From assembly GCA_050258415.1 (NCBI GenBank), contig JBLMYS010000239.1:1-30592 (forward strand): DNA of 30,592 bases, written 5' to 3'. Source of the DNA: JAAXKN01 sp050258415 (GTDB lineage: Bacteria > Bacteroidota > Ignavibacteria > Ignavibacteriales > SURF-24). The position numbers and the translations under genes were made by a program. Below the pieces are notes generated by a model that was not told where the DNA came from, did no database searches, and saw only the letters and a program-made list of their open reading frames with translations. Shown one piece after another: positions 7,423 to 15,826 of this stretch. Numbering within the stretch: position 1 is the stretch's first letter; every line of letters begins with the position of its first letter.

Positions 7423-7776
7423 CTAATCAGTTAGTGAATTATCAGAAAGGTAATTTTGTATTTGCAGTTTCAATGAAGGCAGTTCATTTCTTACAATAAA
7501 CCAGATAATTGATTTGTCGACTCCGAAATACTCATGCACTATCCTGTTTCTTATGCCCGCCATTTTATTCCAGGGGATCTCAGATGCGGCAAGTTTTACC
7601 TCCTCGGGAACATTTTTAGATGCCTCGCCGATGATTTCGATATTTCTTACAACTGCATCTACTACAAGTGAAGAAGAAATGAAATCTTCAAACTCAAAAT
7701 CTTTTGTGTAGGCAAAGATTTTATCGATAGAATCTAAAATATCCTCGAATAAAATCTTCCAGTCTCTTTTAGACAT
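7423..7776 (-). CDS. hepT: HepT-like ribonuclease toxin (DUF86 HEPN)
   Basis: A 117-residue all-alpha HEPN protein. The toxin motif R-X(4)-H-X-Y is intact: R76-N77-R-I-V-H81-E-Y83. Supporting family features are S-L-V-V-D-A-V-V-R-N-I-E-I-I-G-E-A at 36-52 and I-P-W-N-K-M-A-G-I-R-N. HepT toxins are RNases neutralised by a nucleotidyltransferase (MntA) that AMPylates the tyrosine near the His. It overlaps the upstream antitoxin gene by 8 bases, the usual order for this pair. Together the two genes fill a ~960-base cassette of the array, so the pair may stabilise the array against loss. Confidence 0.93.
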   Translation of the reverse strand: MSKRDWKILFEDILDSIDKIFAYTKDFEFEDFISSSLVVDAVVRNIEIIGEASKNVPEEVKLAASEIPWNKMAGIRNRIVHEYFGVDKSIIWFIVRNELPSLKLQIQNYLSDNSLTD

Positions 7777-8059
7777 AAATAAGGTGCTCTTTTACTGAGG
7801 GGATCATATTAGGTTTTATCGCATTTGAAGAAACAAGATCCACCTTTACTCCTAAGAGTGCTTCAAGTTCTTCGGCAAGAGTAACAAAATCGAGTCCAAT
7901 AGGTTTTTCGAATTCAACCAGAATATCAATGTCACTGATTTCTGTGGCGAGTCCATATGCATAGGAGCCGAATATGCCTATTTCTTTGATATGATATTTT
8001 CTTTTAAGCTCATCCTTATTACGGGCAAGGAGAGTTTTTATTTCCATCAAATTTTTCAT
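7769..8059 (-). CDS. mntA: MntA-type nucleotidyltransferase antitoxin
   Basis: A 96-residue minimal nucleotidyltransferase. The signature G31-S32-Y-A-Y-G, followed by S-D43-I-D45-I-L-V-E-F, gives the metal-binding D-x-D. The family transfers AMP to the HepT toxin tyrosine and silences it. The start is the ATG at 8059, with GAGGAG 6 bases upstream; an in-frame TTG at 8071 lies inside that ribosome-binding site and is not the start. Downstream it overlaps hepT by 8 bases, so expression is coupled. Its activity is assumed from family knowledge. Confidence 0.92.
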   Translation of the reverse strand: MKNLMEIKTLLARNKDELKRKYHIKEIGIFGSYAYGLATEISDIDILVEFEKPIGLDFVTLAEELEALLGVKVDLVSSNAIKPNMIPSVKEHLIYV

Positions 8060-8170
8060 TTGGCTCCTCAAAAAAATCTGATTAAAGTATTTATAGTATA
8101 GACTAGACTAAATAAAGGTATCCTGATACAAAAATCAGTAATTTTACCTCAAAAGTCAATTTAGCCTTCC

Positions 8171-8335
8171 TGCTGGGTCGGGGAAGTGTCCAAATGCAAA
8201 AAGCTCAAAAGCGTTTAATCCGTCTTTGAGCTTTTGTAAGCTGAAAGGGTAGAGAAAGCGCCCCCCCTGAAAATATTTAGAATTTAGGCTGATTTGAGCA
8301 TTTCTGACAAAGCGATGTCCTAAAAGTGTCCTAAA
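8171..8335 (-). repeat. att junction L2 (tRNA-Ser(CGA) 3' fragment)
   Basis: On the minus strand: AGGACA (8327-8332), five bases, AGGACA (8316-8321), 59 bases (one fewer than the other copies), then the tRNA core at 8240-8256 (with TTTCAGC and a changed C run), then the terminator copy and the conserved CACTTCCC tail. It separates the HepT/MntA and propeller-T9SS cassettes. Confidence 0.85.
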
Positions 8336-8346
8336 TATTTTACAAC

Positions 8347-8383
8347 AAAAAAGCCCTTAAAGGATAAATCTTCAAGGGCTTTG
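8347..8383 (-). terminator. Terminator of propeller-T9SS gene
   Basis: Hairpin AAAGCCCTTGAAG...TTAAGGGCTTTTTT on the minus strand with a T run. Its sequence is close to that at 3691-3726, so it was probably inherited together with the T9SS-domain end of the gene. Confidence 0.85.
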
Positions 8384-8402
8384 AATTAAATATCGCTTGA
8401 TG

Positions 8403-10583
8403 TTATTTAATAAGGATGAGTTTCTTTGAACTTCTGAACTCCTCGGCCTGTAAGGAATATATGTACATTCCTGAGGGCAGGTAGGATGCGTCAAACTGAA
8501 CCTTATACTCACCTGCACTCTGCTCTTTGCTGACAAGCGTTGATACCTCACGCCCCAGCAGGTCAAATACTTTCAGATCTACAAATGACCTTTTGGGAAT
8601 TGAATAGCTTATTGTTGTAGCCGGGTTGAAGGGATTTGGGTAATTCTGCATCAATACAAAATTCTTAGGTCCTGTCTTTCTGACTAAATCATCAGCTGAT
8701 GTGATAATTCCACTCTCATTAAATATAGTGAGTCCGCCTTCTGTTCCAATCCATTTGTTGTTGTTCCTGTCGATCGAAAAGGCCTGTATATTATTGTTTG
8801 GAATGCCTGAGTTGAAAATATCATATCTGACAAAAGTATTATTCCAGCCTAACTTTGAAATTCCGTAATCAGCAATATATAATTGGTTGTTTTTCCCGAA
8901 CTTCATGTTGTGGAAATAATTGAACAGGTCTTTCTGATACGGCTCAACAAATGTCCACATCTGTCCGGTCTCCAGATTATGAAGCTGAATGAGTCCTTTT
9001 GTATTTCCGATCCATATATCATCATTATTATCAACTGCAACATTATAAAGGTTATTTGAGCCGATCTGGGAGTTTGAGGTATTAAATATCGTCCAGTTAC
9101 TGCCGTCATACTTAACAAGTCCGCTGTTTCCGGTTGCAATCCATTTGTTGTTCTTGCTGTCTACTGCAATTCCCCAAATGCCGTCAGCGGGGAGGCCCGA
9201 ATTGTTTGCGTCTAATATTGTCCATTTTCCGTTGAACTTTACTAATCCAGAAACAGAAGATGCCCAGATCTCATCGTTTTTATCTATAACTACTTTGTGA
9301 AATTTTGGAATGGAAACCGAACTGTCTTTATCAAAAATCTGCAAACTGTTCCCGTCGTACCTCCCTAGGGCACTTTTATTCGAATTAGAGAGTGTAAGCC
9401 ACATGTTGTTATGGCTGTCAAAGTTTATCTCATAAATTCCGTAATCTTTAATCCCAAGAGATTCTTCGCTGATGAGCGAAAAATTCAACCCGTCAAATTT
9501 TACTAAGTTGCGTCCGGCTTTCATCCATGTGTTGTCATTTTTATCGGTTGCAATTGTCCAGACATAATGGGAAGGAAACTTTGTATCGGTAAGGTCATAT
9601 TTAGTCCAGTTCTTTCCATCATAAATTGAAAGCCCATTACCCCAGTCGGCAACATAGATTTTATCATTGTTTGCAAGGATGTGCCAAATGTAGCCGCTGT
9701 CGTTGGTAAGGCTGGTGGAATCATAAACAGTCCAGGAATTATGGTCATATGTATATATGGCATGCTCTGAAGAAGTCCATATATTATTCTTATTGTCTAT
9801 AAACACGGTTGTAAGAGGATCTTTCACATTCTCAAAGCCGGGTCTTGAGTGCAGTTTCCAGTCAGCACCATCGAAGCTGACCAGGCCCCAATCTGTAGCA
9901 AGCCATATAACGTTTGAGGTATCCGCTGCCAAAGCTTTGAAAGCTCCGAAATGGGTTTGAAGATTTCTGGTGTCGAAAACTGTCCAGGCGCTGCCGTCGT
10001 ATTTGAATAATATTCCCGGATAAGCACCAGCCCTCAGGCCCCAGAGAGTATTGTTTTTATCAAAGCATATTCGTTCCAACTCATCCATTGGATCGCCGAT
10101 TTCTTTTTCTGTAAAGACCTGGAAGCTAGTTCCGTCATATTTTGCAACGCCTCCATAGTATGTTGCAATCCAGATATTTCCCTTCATGTCCTCTGTCACG
10201 CTATGTATGGAATTATCCGGCAATCCCGAATTTCCTTTATGAAAAACGGTCCAGTTGCTCCCGTCATATTTTACCAGTCCCCCGTCATAGGTTGCGAACC
10301 ACTTGTTTTTATTATGGTCTATAAATATAGATCGTATAAAATTGACGGATAAGCCCGAATTTGAAGCATTAAAAAATTCTTTTTTGCCCGAGCTAAGGTT
10401 AATCTTTACCAGCTCTCCGTATGTGCCGGCCCACAGGATGCTGTCTTCCAGAGCCAGCGAGCCCACAATATTATTATCGCCTGTGAAGTTGATCCACTGA
10501 TTATTTGTCTGGGCCGGGCTCTTTGCGGCAAAAATAAACATGAAAATTATGAAAGGGATAATTTGTTTTGAGTAAGGCTGCAT
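8403..10583 (-). CDS. Secreted two-component-regulator propeller protein with T9SS domain
   Basis: A 726-residue protein with a signal peptide (residues 1-24, ending K-S-P-A-Q). It holds about 14 repeats of the Reg_prop type (G-L-V-K-Y-D-G-S-N-W-T-V-F, then N-S-G-L-P, then N-N-K-W-I-A-T), enough for two seven-bladed propellers as in the periplasmic half of hybrid two-component sensors. There is no transmembrane segment, kinase or HTH after the propellers; instead the last ~85 residues are a T9SS sorting domain (N-Y-P-N-P-F-N-P to K-K-L-I-L-I-K). It is therefore a secreted or surface ligand-binding or scaffold protein, not a sensor kinase. It is the only gene of its cassette. Confidence 0.87.
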   Translation of the reverse strand: MQPYSKQIIPFIIFMFIFAAKSPAQTNNQWINFTGDNNIVGSLALEDSILWAGTYGELVKINLSSGKKEFFNASNSGLSVNFIRSIFIDHNKNKWFATYDGGLVKYDGSNWTVFHKGNSGLPDNSIHSVTEDMKGNIWIATYYGGVAKYDGTSFQVFTEKEIGDPMDELERICFDKNNTLWGLRAGAYPGILFKYDGSAWTVFDTRNLQTHFGAFKALAADTSNVIWLATDWGLVSFDGADWKLHSRPGFENVKDPLTTVFIDNKNNIWTSSEHAIYTYDHNSWTVYDSTSLTNDSGYIWHILANNDKIYVADWGNGLSIYDGKNWTKYDLTDTKFPSHYVWTIATDKNDNTWMKAGRNLVKFDGLNFSLISEESLGIKDYGIYEINFDSHNNMWLTLSNSNKSALGRYDGNSLQIFDKDSSVSIPKFHKVVIDKNDEIWASSVSGLVKFNGKWTILDANNSGLPADGIWGIAVDSKNNKWIATGNSGLVKYDGSNWTIFNTSNSQIGSNNLYNVAVDNNDDIWIGNTKGLIQLHNLETGQMWTFVEPYQKDLFNYFHNMKFGKNNQLYIADYGISKLGWNNTFVRYDIFNSGIPNNNIQAFSIDRNNNKWIGTEGGLTIFNESGIITSADDLVRKTGPKNFVLMQNYPNPFNPATTISYSIPKRSFVDLKVFDLLGREVSTLVSKEQSAGEYKVQFDASYLPSGMYIYSLQAEEFRSSKKLILIK

Positions 10584-10880
10584 ATAAATACCCTTAAAAC
10601 GATTTAATAATTAGAAAGAAAGTCGCTAAATACTTATTCCAAGACCAGCTCTAGCAGAAGTTAAATTATAAAACCATCTGCTGTTAGCTCCTGAAGAAGC
10701 TGATGACCGAAAGAAAGTTATTAAGGGATCCGGTTCGGAACTAATTTACTGCCGGGATTCATAATAAAATTTCCTTTATATAAATATATATGGTGACGAA
10801 GACCGTTTTCGGAAAAATTAATGAAGAAAAATAAAGAAATGAGAATTATTTTCATATAGGCTGCCTAAAACAGAAGTTAA
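10584..10880. other. Non-coding upstream region of propeller-T9SS gene
   Basis: About 300 A/T-rich bases without a supported ORF. They should hold the promoter of the minus-strand propeller gene, but no convincing promoter motif could be picked. The junction L3 follows directly. Confidence 0.5.
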
Positions 10881-10890
10881 TAAGATAAAG

Positions 10891-11052
10891 CAGGGAAGTG
10901 TTAAAATGCAAAAAGCTCAAAAACGTTTTCAAGCCCGTCTTTGAGCTTTTGTAAGCGGAAAGGGGGAGAAGATGCGCTGCCTCTTAAAATGTTTTGAATT
11001 CAGGCTCTATTTAGCACTTCTGCTGAGGCGATGTCCTGATAATGTCCTGATA
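10891..11052 (-). repeat. att junction L3 (tRNA-Ser(CGA) 3' fragment)
   Basis: On the minus strand: AGGACA (11043-11048), five bases, AGGACA (11032-11037), 60 bases, then the tRNA core at 10955-10971 (15-16 bases identical to the intact tRNA 3' end), then the terminator copy and CACTTCCC. It separates the propeller-T9SS and M20 peptidase cassettes. Confidence 0.88.
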
Positions 11053-11267
11053 ATTTGATGAAAAACCATTGTTAATATGAAGAGAGGGTGCTTGAAATAA
11101 TTGATTGATTTTGGTTAACAGGTTTATTAGTATCCATTAGTCGATTTCATTAAATGCCCCAAAATTAGAGAAAATCTGTAGGTGCTTCCTTTCTCTATAT
11201 ACAGATCATTTTTTACCATCCTTATTCATTGATAACTTCACCTGACGTATTTTTATGGAGGTTATTT

Positions 11268-12695
11268 ATGAAACACTTTATTGTTCTCCTGCTCATTGCT
11301 TTTACTATCACATTTGACTCACCTATCAGCCTGAAAGCACAAACAAACTTAAGTCCTGCACAGAAATTAGCACGCGATATTTTCAAAGAGCTCATTGAAA
11401 TAAACACATCTACAAAAGTAGGCGCCACAAAAGCCTCCAATGCCATGGCCGATAGATTAAGAAAAGCAGGTTTCCCTGAAGAAGATATTCATATTGCTGG
11501 CCCGGAGCCTGAGCATATGAATCTTGTAGCAAGATATCATGGAAGTAGCAAACTAAAACCGGTCCTTATTATTGGACACCTTGATGTTGTAGAAGCGTTA
11601 AGAAGTGACTGGTCTATGGATCCCTTTACATTCAATGAAAAGAATGGCAACTTCTATGGCAGAGGTACAACGGACATGAAATGTGAAGCTGCCGAAATTA
11701 TTACAAACCTGATAAGGTTAAAGCAGGAGCATTTTTTGCCTGACAGGGATATTATTGTTGCCCTTACAGATCATGAGGAAGGCGGGGATGCAAACGGCAT
11801 TTTATGGCTTATTAACAACCGCAGGGATCTGATCGGTGCGGAATTTGCAATAAACCTGGATGCCTCGGGCGGATGGATTTCAGAAGGGAAGTATGTACAA
11901 AATGAAATTCAGACATGTGAAAAAATCTTTATTAATTACAAATTTGAAGTACATAACAAGGGTGGACACAGCGCCATGCCGGTCAGGGAAAATGCCATCT
12001 ACCGCCTTGCAGCCGCGCTCACAAGGATTTCACAATACAGGTTCCCCGCAAAATTAAACGAAACTACCAGGCTATATTTCGATAATCTAAAAAATAATGT
12101 GCCCGGTCAGATGAAGTCTGACATGGAAGCATTGCTCAAAATACCTTTTGACACAACTGCGGCCGAACGCTTATCAGATGCATTGCCTTATTACAACGCC
12201 CTCATGCGGACAACCTGCGTTGCAACTCTTCTTCACGGAGGCCATGCCGATAACGCACTGCCCCAGACGGCAGAAGCAAATGTTAACTGCAGGATGCTTC
12301 CTGATGATAAACCGGAGTATGTACTTTCAACTCTTAAGTCTGTTGTAAATGATACGCTTGTTGAAATTACGCAGGTGGAGGAGCCTGTTGTATCTCCAAT
12401 CTCTCCGCTTAGAAAAGATATTTTAGATTTAGCCCAAAAAATATCATCCTCTTTATGGCCTGGAGTTAAGGTAATTCCCATTATGTCACCAAGTGCCACA
12501 GATGGACTATATCTCAGAAGAGCAGGGATTCCGGTTTATGCAGTCGGCGGAATGTTTACTGACATTAATGATGTGCGCACTCATGGAAAAGATGAATTCA
12601 TTGGAGTAAAGAATTTTTATAATGGTGTTGAATTCATGTACAGGTTCATCAAGACGCTCTTTTCGGGAAATTATATCTCATCGGGTAAAGAATAA
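11268..12695 (+). CDS. Secreted M20-family metallopeptidase
   Basis: A 475-residue protein with a signal peptide (residues 1-25, ending S-L-K-A-Q). The dizinc site of M20 aminoacylase/carboxypeptidase-type enzymes is complete: H104-L-D106, D136 in G-R-G-T-T-D-M-K, E170/E171 in D-H-E-E-G-G, D198 in N-L-D-A-S-G-G, and H439 near the end. Residues ~235-340 should be the lid/dimerisation domain. The family hydrolyses C-terminal or acyl amide bonds of small peptides. The start is ATG with GGAGG about 8 bases upstream; an earlier TTG is unsupported. It is the only cargo gene of the left array on the plus strand, opposite to the tRNA. Confidence 0.9.
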   Translation: MKHFIVLLLIAFTITFDSPISLKAQTNLSPAQKLARDIFKELIEINTSTKVGATKASNAMADRLRKAGFPEEDIHIAGPEPEHMNLVARYHGSSKLKPVLIIGHLDVVEALRSDWSMDPFTFNEKNGNFYGRGTTDMKCEAAEIITNLIRLKQEHFLPDRDIIVALTDHEEGGDANGILWLINNRRDLIGAEFAINLDASGGWISEGKYVQNEIQTCEKIFINYKFEVHNKGGHSAMPVRENAIYRLAAALTRISQYRFPAKLNETTRLYFDNLKNNVPGQMKSDMEALLKIPFDTTAAERLSDALPYYNALMRTTCVATLLHGGHADNALPQTAEANVNCRMLPDDKPEYVLSTLKSVVNDTLVEITQVEEPVVSPISPLRKDILDLAQKISSSLWPGVKVIPIMSPSATDGLYLRRAGIPVYAVGGMFTDINDVRTHGKDEFIGVKNFYNGVEFMYRFIKTLFSGNYISSGKE

Positions 12696-12775
12696 TTTTA
12701 TTTATTCTCAGATATAACCATAGAGATGAGGATATTTTTGATGACAATATTGGGACTAATAAGACGGTATTAAAT

Positions 12776-12916
12776 TAAAAAGCTCAAAAACGTTTTTAGT
12801 CCGTCTTTGAGCTTTTACAAGCGGAAAGGGGGAGATTTTCCGCAACACTTCAAAATGTTTAGAAATTAGGCTGTATTTAACATTTCTGACTAGTCGTTGT
12901 CATAAAAGTGTCCTAA
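12776..12916 (-). repeat. att junction L4 (tRNA-Ser(CGA) 3' fragment)
   Basis: On the minus strand: AGGACA (12909-12914), five bases, ATGACA (12898-12903), 60 bases, then the tRNA core at 12821-12837 (all 17 bases like the tRNA, ending TTTCCGC), then the terminator copy. The conserved CACTTCCC tail beyond the terminator is missing here. Note that this copy carries the ATGACA box form seen in the right array. Confidence 0.88.
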
Positions 12917-12964
12917 ATATTTTTCATAAATCAGAGACTATTATTGCTGCTTTCTGCTCTTCTT

Positions 12965-14017
12965 TCATCTCCTTTTTATTGTGATAATTTGGGCCTGATT
13001 GCCCGCAAAACTTACGGCTGCGGCAATGTTTGAAGTTGCCTTGATTCCTCCTGGTGCATCACTCCACCCAGGAAGAGCAAACTCTTTGAATCTTTTCCCA
13101 TTGTAATGAATCATAACGTCAGTTGTCCAATTAAACCCGTAGAAATAGATGTCTATTGGACTAACTGCAAAGGAAGCCCCAATAGAGGTGCCAGATGAAG
13201 GGGTAAAGACGACCTGCATAGCCTTTGTCTCCAGATTGAACTTCCATATGGGTCCGTTTCCAATTAAAAGCTCTTTCTCATTTGCAAGCGTGAGTGTCCA
13301 GCCGTTGTATGGTGTGTGTTGAGATTCGCTGGTGTAGATAACCTCAGCCTTTGAATTCTGTAGCTTTACTATTGTGGTTTGATAAGAGTTGTTCACCCCA
13401 AGTGCATAAGCCACATCTGTTGTCTTGGAACCCGTGATGCTGTAGAAATACCACTGAGTGTCAAAATCCAGAGCCTTCCAGGCTTTCCCGTCATAGTGAA
13501 CGAGGGCTCCCCAGGCCCCCACTCCCCATACATTGTCCTCAGAGCCTGCCCAGATTCGGTCAATTGACTGCCCTTGCTTTGCAACAATATGGGAGAAATC
13601 AGCATATATGTATTTCCCATTTTTATAGGTTATAGGGATTCCTGGAGCAAGATATACCCTTCCTGTATCCAGAGCCCAGATACCATTAATGCCACTTGAA
13701 TTGAACAGTTCACCCTTGCCCTTCCACTCTTTTCCGTTCCACTGCATTACGTTGTATTCTGTCCCAAATTCCGGTCCTAAAGGCTCATCAAGGAAAACAT
13801 CCCCCACAGCCCAGATATTGTTCTCATCAAATATCCATACGTCTTCAAAAGCACTTGAAGGACCAGGTACTCCGAACCTTTTTACTTCAAATGTAAAGTC
13901 CTGAGAAGTGGAGTCAGGAGGAGTATTCTTACTCTCCGGCTCTGTGGAGCTTTTGCAGTTAAATGCACTGAGTGATATGAATACAAGAAAAGCAAATGTA
14001 AGCGGACTAAGTTTCAT
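12965..14017 (-). CDS. Lipoprotein with beta-propeller-like repeats
   Basis: A 350-residue protein. The signal peptide ends in L-S-A-F-N-C (lipidation at Cys21), followed by a Ser/Thr/Pro-rich linker. From residue ~45 the chain holds irregular repeats such as D-V-W-I-F-D-E-N-N-I-W-A-V-G, V-M-Q-W-N-G-K-E-W and L-V-H-Y-D-G-K-A-W, which suggest a propeller. There are no catalytic residues to name. It is related in style to the neighbouring lipoprotein at 14406-15470, but the two are in separate cassettes. It has no T9SS domain. It is probably a surface lipoprotein; the function is unknown. Confidence 0.8.
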   Translation of the reverse strand: MKLSPLTFAFLVFISLSAFNCKSSTEPESKNTPPDSTSQDFTFEVKRFGVPGPSSAFEDVWIFDENNIWAVGDVFLDEPLGPEFGTEYNVMQWNGKEWKGKGELFNSSGINGIWALDTGRVYLAPGIPITYKNGKYIYADFSHIVAKQGQSIDRIWAGSEDNVWGVGAWGALVHYDGKAWKALDFDTQWYFYSITGSKTTDVAYALGVNNSYQTTIVKLQNSKAEVIYTSESQHTPYNGWTLTLANEKELLIGNGPIWKFNLETKAMQVVFTPSSGTSIGASFAVSPIDIYFYGFNWTTDVMIHYNGKRFKEFALPGWSDAPGGIKATSNIAAAVSFAGNQAQIITIKRR

Positions 14018-14125
14018 TAATCTTACCTTTGGTAATTTCGATAGATCGTTCTTCTGAAAAAATAATGAGGAAAGATAAGAAGAATGATAGAATTTTCAAA
14101 CGGGCCACATGGAACAGCAGTTCAC

Positions 14126-14282
14126 AGGGAAGTGCCAAAATGCAAAAAGCTCAAAAACGTTTAGTCCGTCTTTGAGCTTTTATTAAGCGGAAAGGGGGAG
14201 AAGAAGCGCCTCCCCTCTAAATATTTGGAATTTAGGATGTTTTAGGCATTTCTGACAAAGCGATGTCCTAAAAGTGTCCTGA
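14126..14282 (-). repeat. att junction L5 (tRNA-Ser(CGA) 3' fragment)
   Basis: On the minus strand: AGGACA (14275-14280), five bases, AGGACA (14264-14269), 60 bases, then the tRNA core at 14187-14203, a terminator copy almost identical to that of the intact tRNA, and CACTTCCC. It separates the two lipoprotein cassettes and is the junction closest to tRNA-Ser(CGA). Confidence 0.9.
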
Positions 14283-14306
14283 ATGTTTTTCTATTATTGG
14301 GACTTT

Positions 14307-14332
14307 GCAGAGACTTCGCAGCAGGTCTCTGC
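14307..14332. repeat. Perfect 8-base-arm hairpin
   Basis: GCAGAGAC-10 bases-GTCTCTGC lies 74 bases downstream of the minus-strand lipoprotein gene. No T run follows, so it is at best a weak terminator. Confidence 0.5.
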
Positions 14333-14405
14333 CTCATGCACTTAACTTGCACAATCCCCACTAGGTTGTTCGTAACTCATTGTGAGAAATGCTTGCAAAT
14401 ATCAA

Positions 14406-15470
14406 TTACCTTCCGTGGTAAACTACTCCATGATCACTGTCGCAAACAATTATTTCTTTGCCATCTGTCCATAGGCCATAGAATCCTCCGTCATAAGGAA
14501 CGGGCTTTGAAGTGCCGGAGATTTTCACCTCCTTCCAGTCTATACCGTTAAAATTGTATAGGTTTGAGGGATAACCATAAGCCCAAATGTTATTTTGGCT
14601 GCAGAAAAATGAATTTGCAAAGCCGATACTTAACTCGATTTCCCTCTTCCATGTTTTTATATCTATCCCGCTGCTTTTAACATCAGCCGATGCAATTCTA
14701 AGAGACCCGAAGGAATAGATCTTATTACCCGATTGGATAAGGCCGCTGTGGCCAAAGGTTCCGCTAAAAGCATCAGTAGAATCAACTGTAATAAATCTGT
14801 TATTAAAAAATTTGGATATATATAATGTAGTAGAACCGATCTGGTATGAAGTGGCATATACCGTTCCTTCAATTAAGCCTAGCTTAGATATTTCGGTCAT
14901 GGAGTCACCAATAGTATATCTAATCCATTCTCCATGATAATAATGTGTAATCATACCCACCGATGCCACCCAGAAATCATCTTTCCCAATCCCAAGAATA
15001 TCACTGCTTCCAAGGGGCATCGTTGCAACCATTGGAATCTCACTCCACTTAGTCCCGTCATAGTGCATGACGTATGGATCTGGATCCTGACCTGAACTGT
15101 AAAGTCTGCCTCCAATAGCCCAGACGTCGTTCTTAGCCGTACCCCATAGGTTTCCGACTTCTCTGGAGCCCTTGCCGTAGGTGGTAAGAGGGGAGTTTTC
15201 GGTTGCTCTTTTCCAGACCTTCCCGTCATAGTGCCACAGGCAGTCACGCACATCAGGGGAATAGCTGGCCCCCCAGATGTCATCCGGGGCGCTGCCCCAA
15301 ATGGATTTTAATTCGATTCTCCCTGGAAGATCCCCGTAATCAACGCTGTCTATGCTCCATACAAAATCACGCTTTCCGGGTTCAAGTTTACTTTCCAGAG
15401 GGCTGTCTTTTTTACAGCTAAGGTTCAGGAATGCTATGATAAAAATTGAAAGGAGAAGGATCTTTTTCAT
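14406..15470 (-). CDS. Lipoprotein with beta-propeller-like repeats
   Basis: A 354-residue protein. The signal peptide ends in F-L-N-L-S-C-K-K (lipidation at Cys19). Repeats such as S-I-W-G-S-A-P-D-D-I-W-G-A, C-L-W-H-Y-D-G-K-V-W, N-L-W-G-T-A-K-N-D-V-W-A-I-G-G and V-M-H-Y-D-G-T-K-W suggest a propeller. The start is ATG at 15470 with AAGGA upstream; an in-frame TTG 14 codons earlier is less likely. It is the sole gene of the cassette immediately behind tRNA-Ser(CGA), so by position it would be the latest insertion of the left array. It is a likely distant paralogue of 12965-14017. The function is unknown. Confidence 0.82.
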   Translation of the reverse strand: MKKILLLSIFIIAFLNLSCKKDSPLESKLEPGKRDFVWSIDSVDYGDLPGRIELKSIWGSAPDDIWGASYSPDVRDCLWHYDGKVWKRATENSPLTTYGKGSREVGNLWGTAKNDVWAIGGRLYSSGQDPDPYVMHYDGTKWSEIPMVATMPLGSSDILGIGKDDFWVASVGMITHYYHGEWIRYTIGDSMTEISKLGLIEGTVYATSYQIGSTTLYISKFFNNRFITVDSTDAFSGTFGHSGLIQSGNKIYSFGSLRIASADVKSSGIDIKTWKREIELSIGFANSFFCSQNNIWAYGYPSNLYNFNGIDWKEVKISGTSKPVPYDGGFYGLWTDGKEIIVCDSDHGVVYHGR

Positions 15471-15637
15471 GATTTCCTTAATATTGATTAGACGAGTTTT
15501 TTTTCTACTCAACTGTCCGTAGAGAATTCATGTTTCAAAATTACTTGGGATAAAGTTAAGTAATCTTTTAAGGTCTGTCAATTGTTAGTAGAAATTATCT
15601 AATCTTTGAAAGGGGCAGGTAGGGAAGTGCAAAATGC

Positions 15638-15675
15638 AAAAAGCTCAAAAACGTTTAGTCCGTCTTTGAGCTTTT
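15638..15675 (-). terminator. Terminator of tRNA-Ser(CGA)
   Basis: On the minus strand AAAAGCTCAAA pairs with TTTGAGCTTTTT around a 15-base loop. The same hairpin follows the tRNA fragment in the left junctions. Confidence 0.9.
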
Positions 15676-15681
15676 ATTAAG

Positions 15682-15768
15682 CGGAAAGGGGGAGATTCGA
15701 ACTCCCGGTACGGTTGCCCGCACAACGGTTTTCGAGACCGCCGCATTCGACCACTCTGCCACCTTTCC
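15682..15768 (-). tRNA. tRNA-Ser(CGA)
   Basis: An 87-base class II tRNA. Acceptor arm GGAAAGG/CCTTTCC with discriminator G, anticodon loop CTCGAAA (anticodon CGA, codon UCG), a long variable arm (TGCGGGCAACCGTA region) and T loop TTCGAAT. No CCA is encoded. It is the insertion hub of the left array: its last ~17 bases recur in five junctions (7281, 8240, 10955, 12821, 14187). Confidence 0.97.
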
Positions 15769-15826
15769 ATTTTCTCCGTCCCTAAAGATACGAAGAATCA
15801 GGTAATTTGAAAAGCTGAATTTTATT

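Larger units (their letters stand above)
3583..15697 (-). mobile_element. Left cassette array anchored at tRNA-Ser(CGA)
   Basis: Six gene cassettes lie downstream of tRNA-Ser(CGA), each delimited by a junction holding the 3' end of this tRNA plus its terminator. Core-to-core sizes from the tRNA outward: about 1494 (propeller lipoprotein), 1366 (propeller lipoprotein), 1866 (M20 peptidase), 2715 (propeller-T9SS), 959 (HepT/MntA) and 3698 bases (lipoprotein plus NlpC-T9SS). All cargo genes except the M20 peptidase read in the same direction as the tRNA. No recombinase is encoded. If insertion always occurs at the intact tRNA, the cassette nearest it is the newest; the decayed outermost junction agrees with that. 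The mobile nature is inferred from the repeat architecture. Confidence 0.75.

Noticed and set aside
7221..14282. Regularly recurring ~160-base repeats read as a CRISPR or as integron attC sites
   Set aside because: The repeats are too long and kilobases apart for CRISPR, have no cas genes, and lack the folded attC structure and an IntI. Their match to the tRNA 3' end explains them better.
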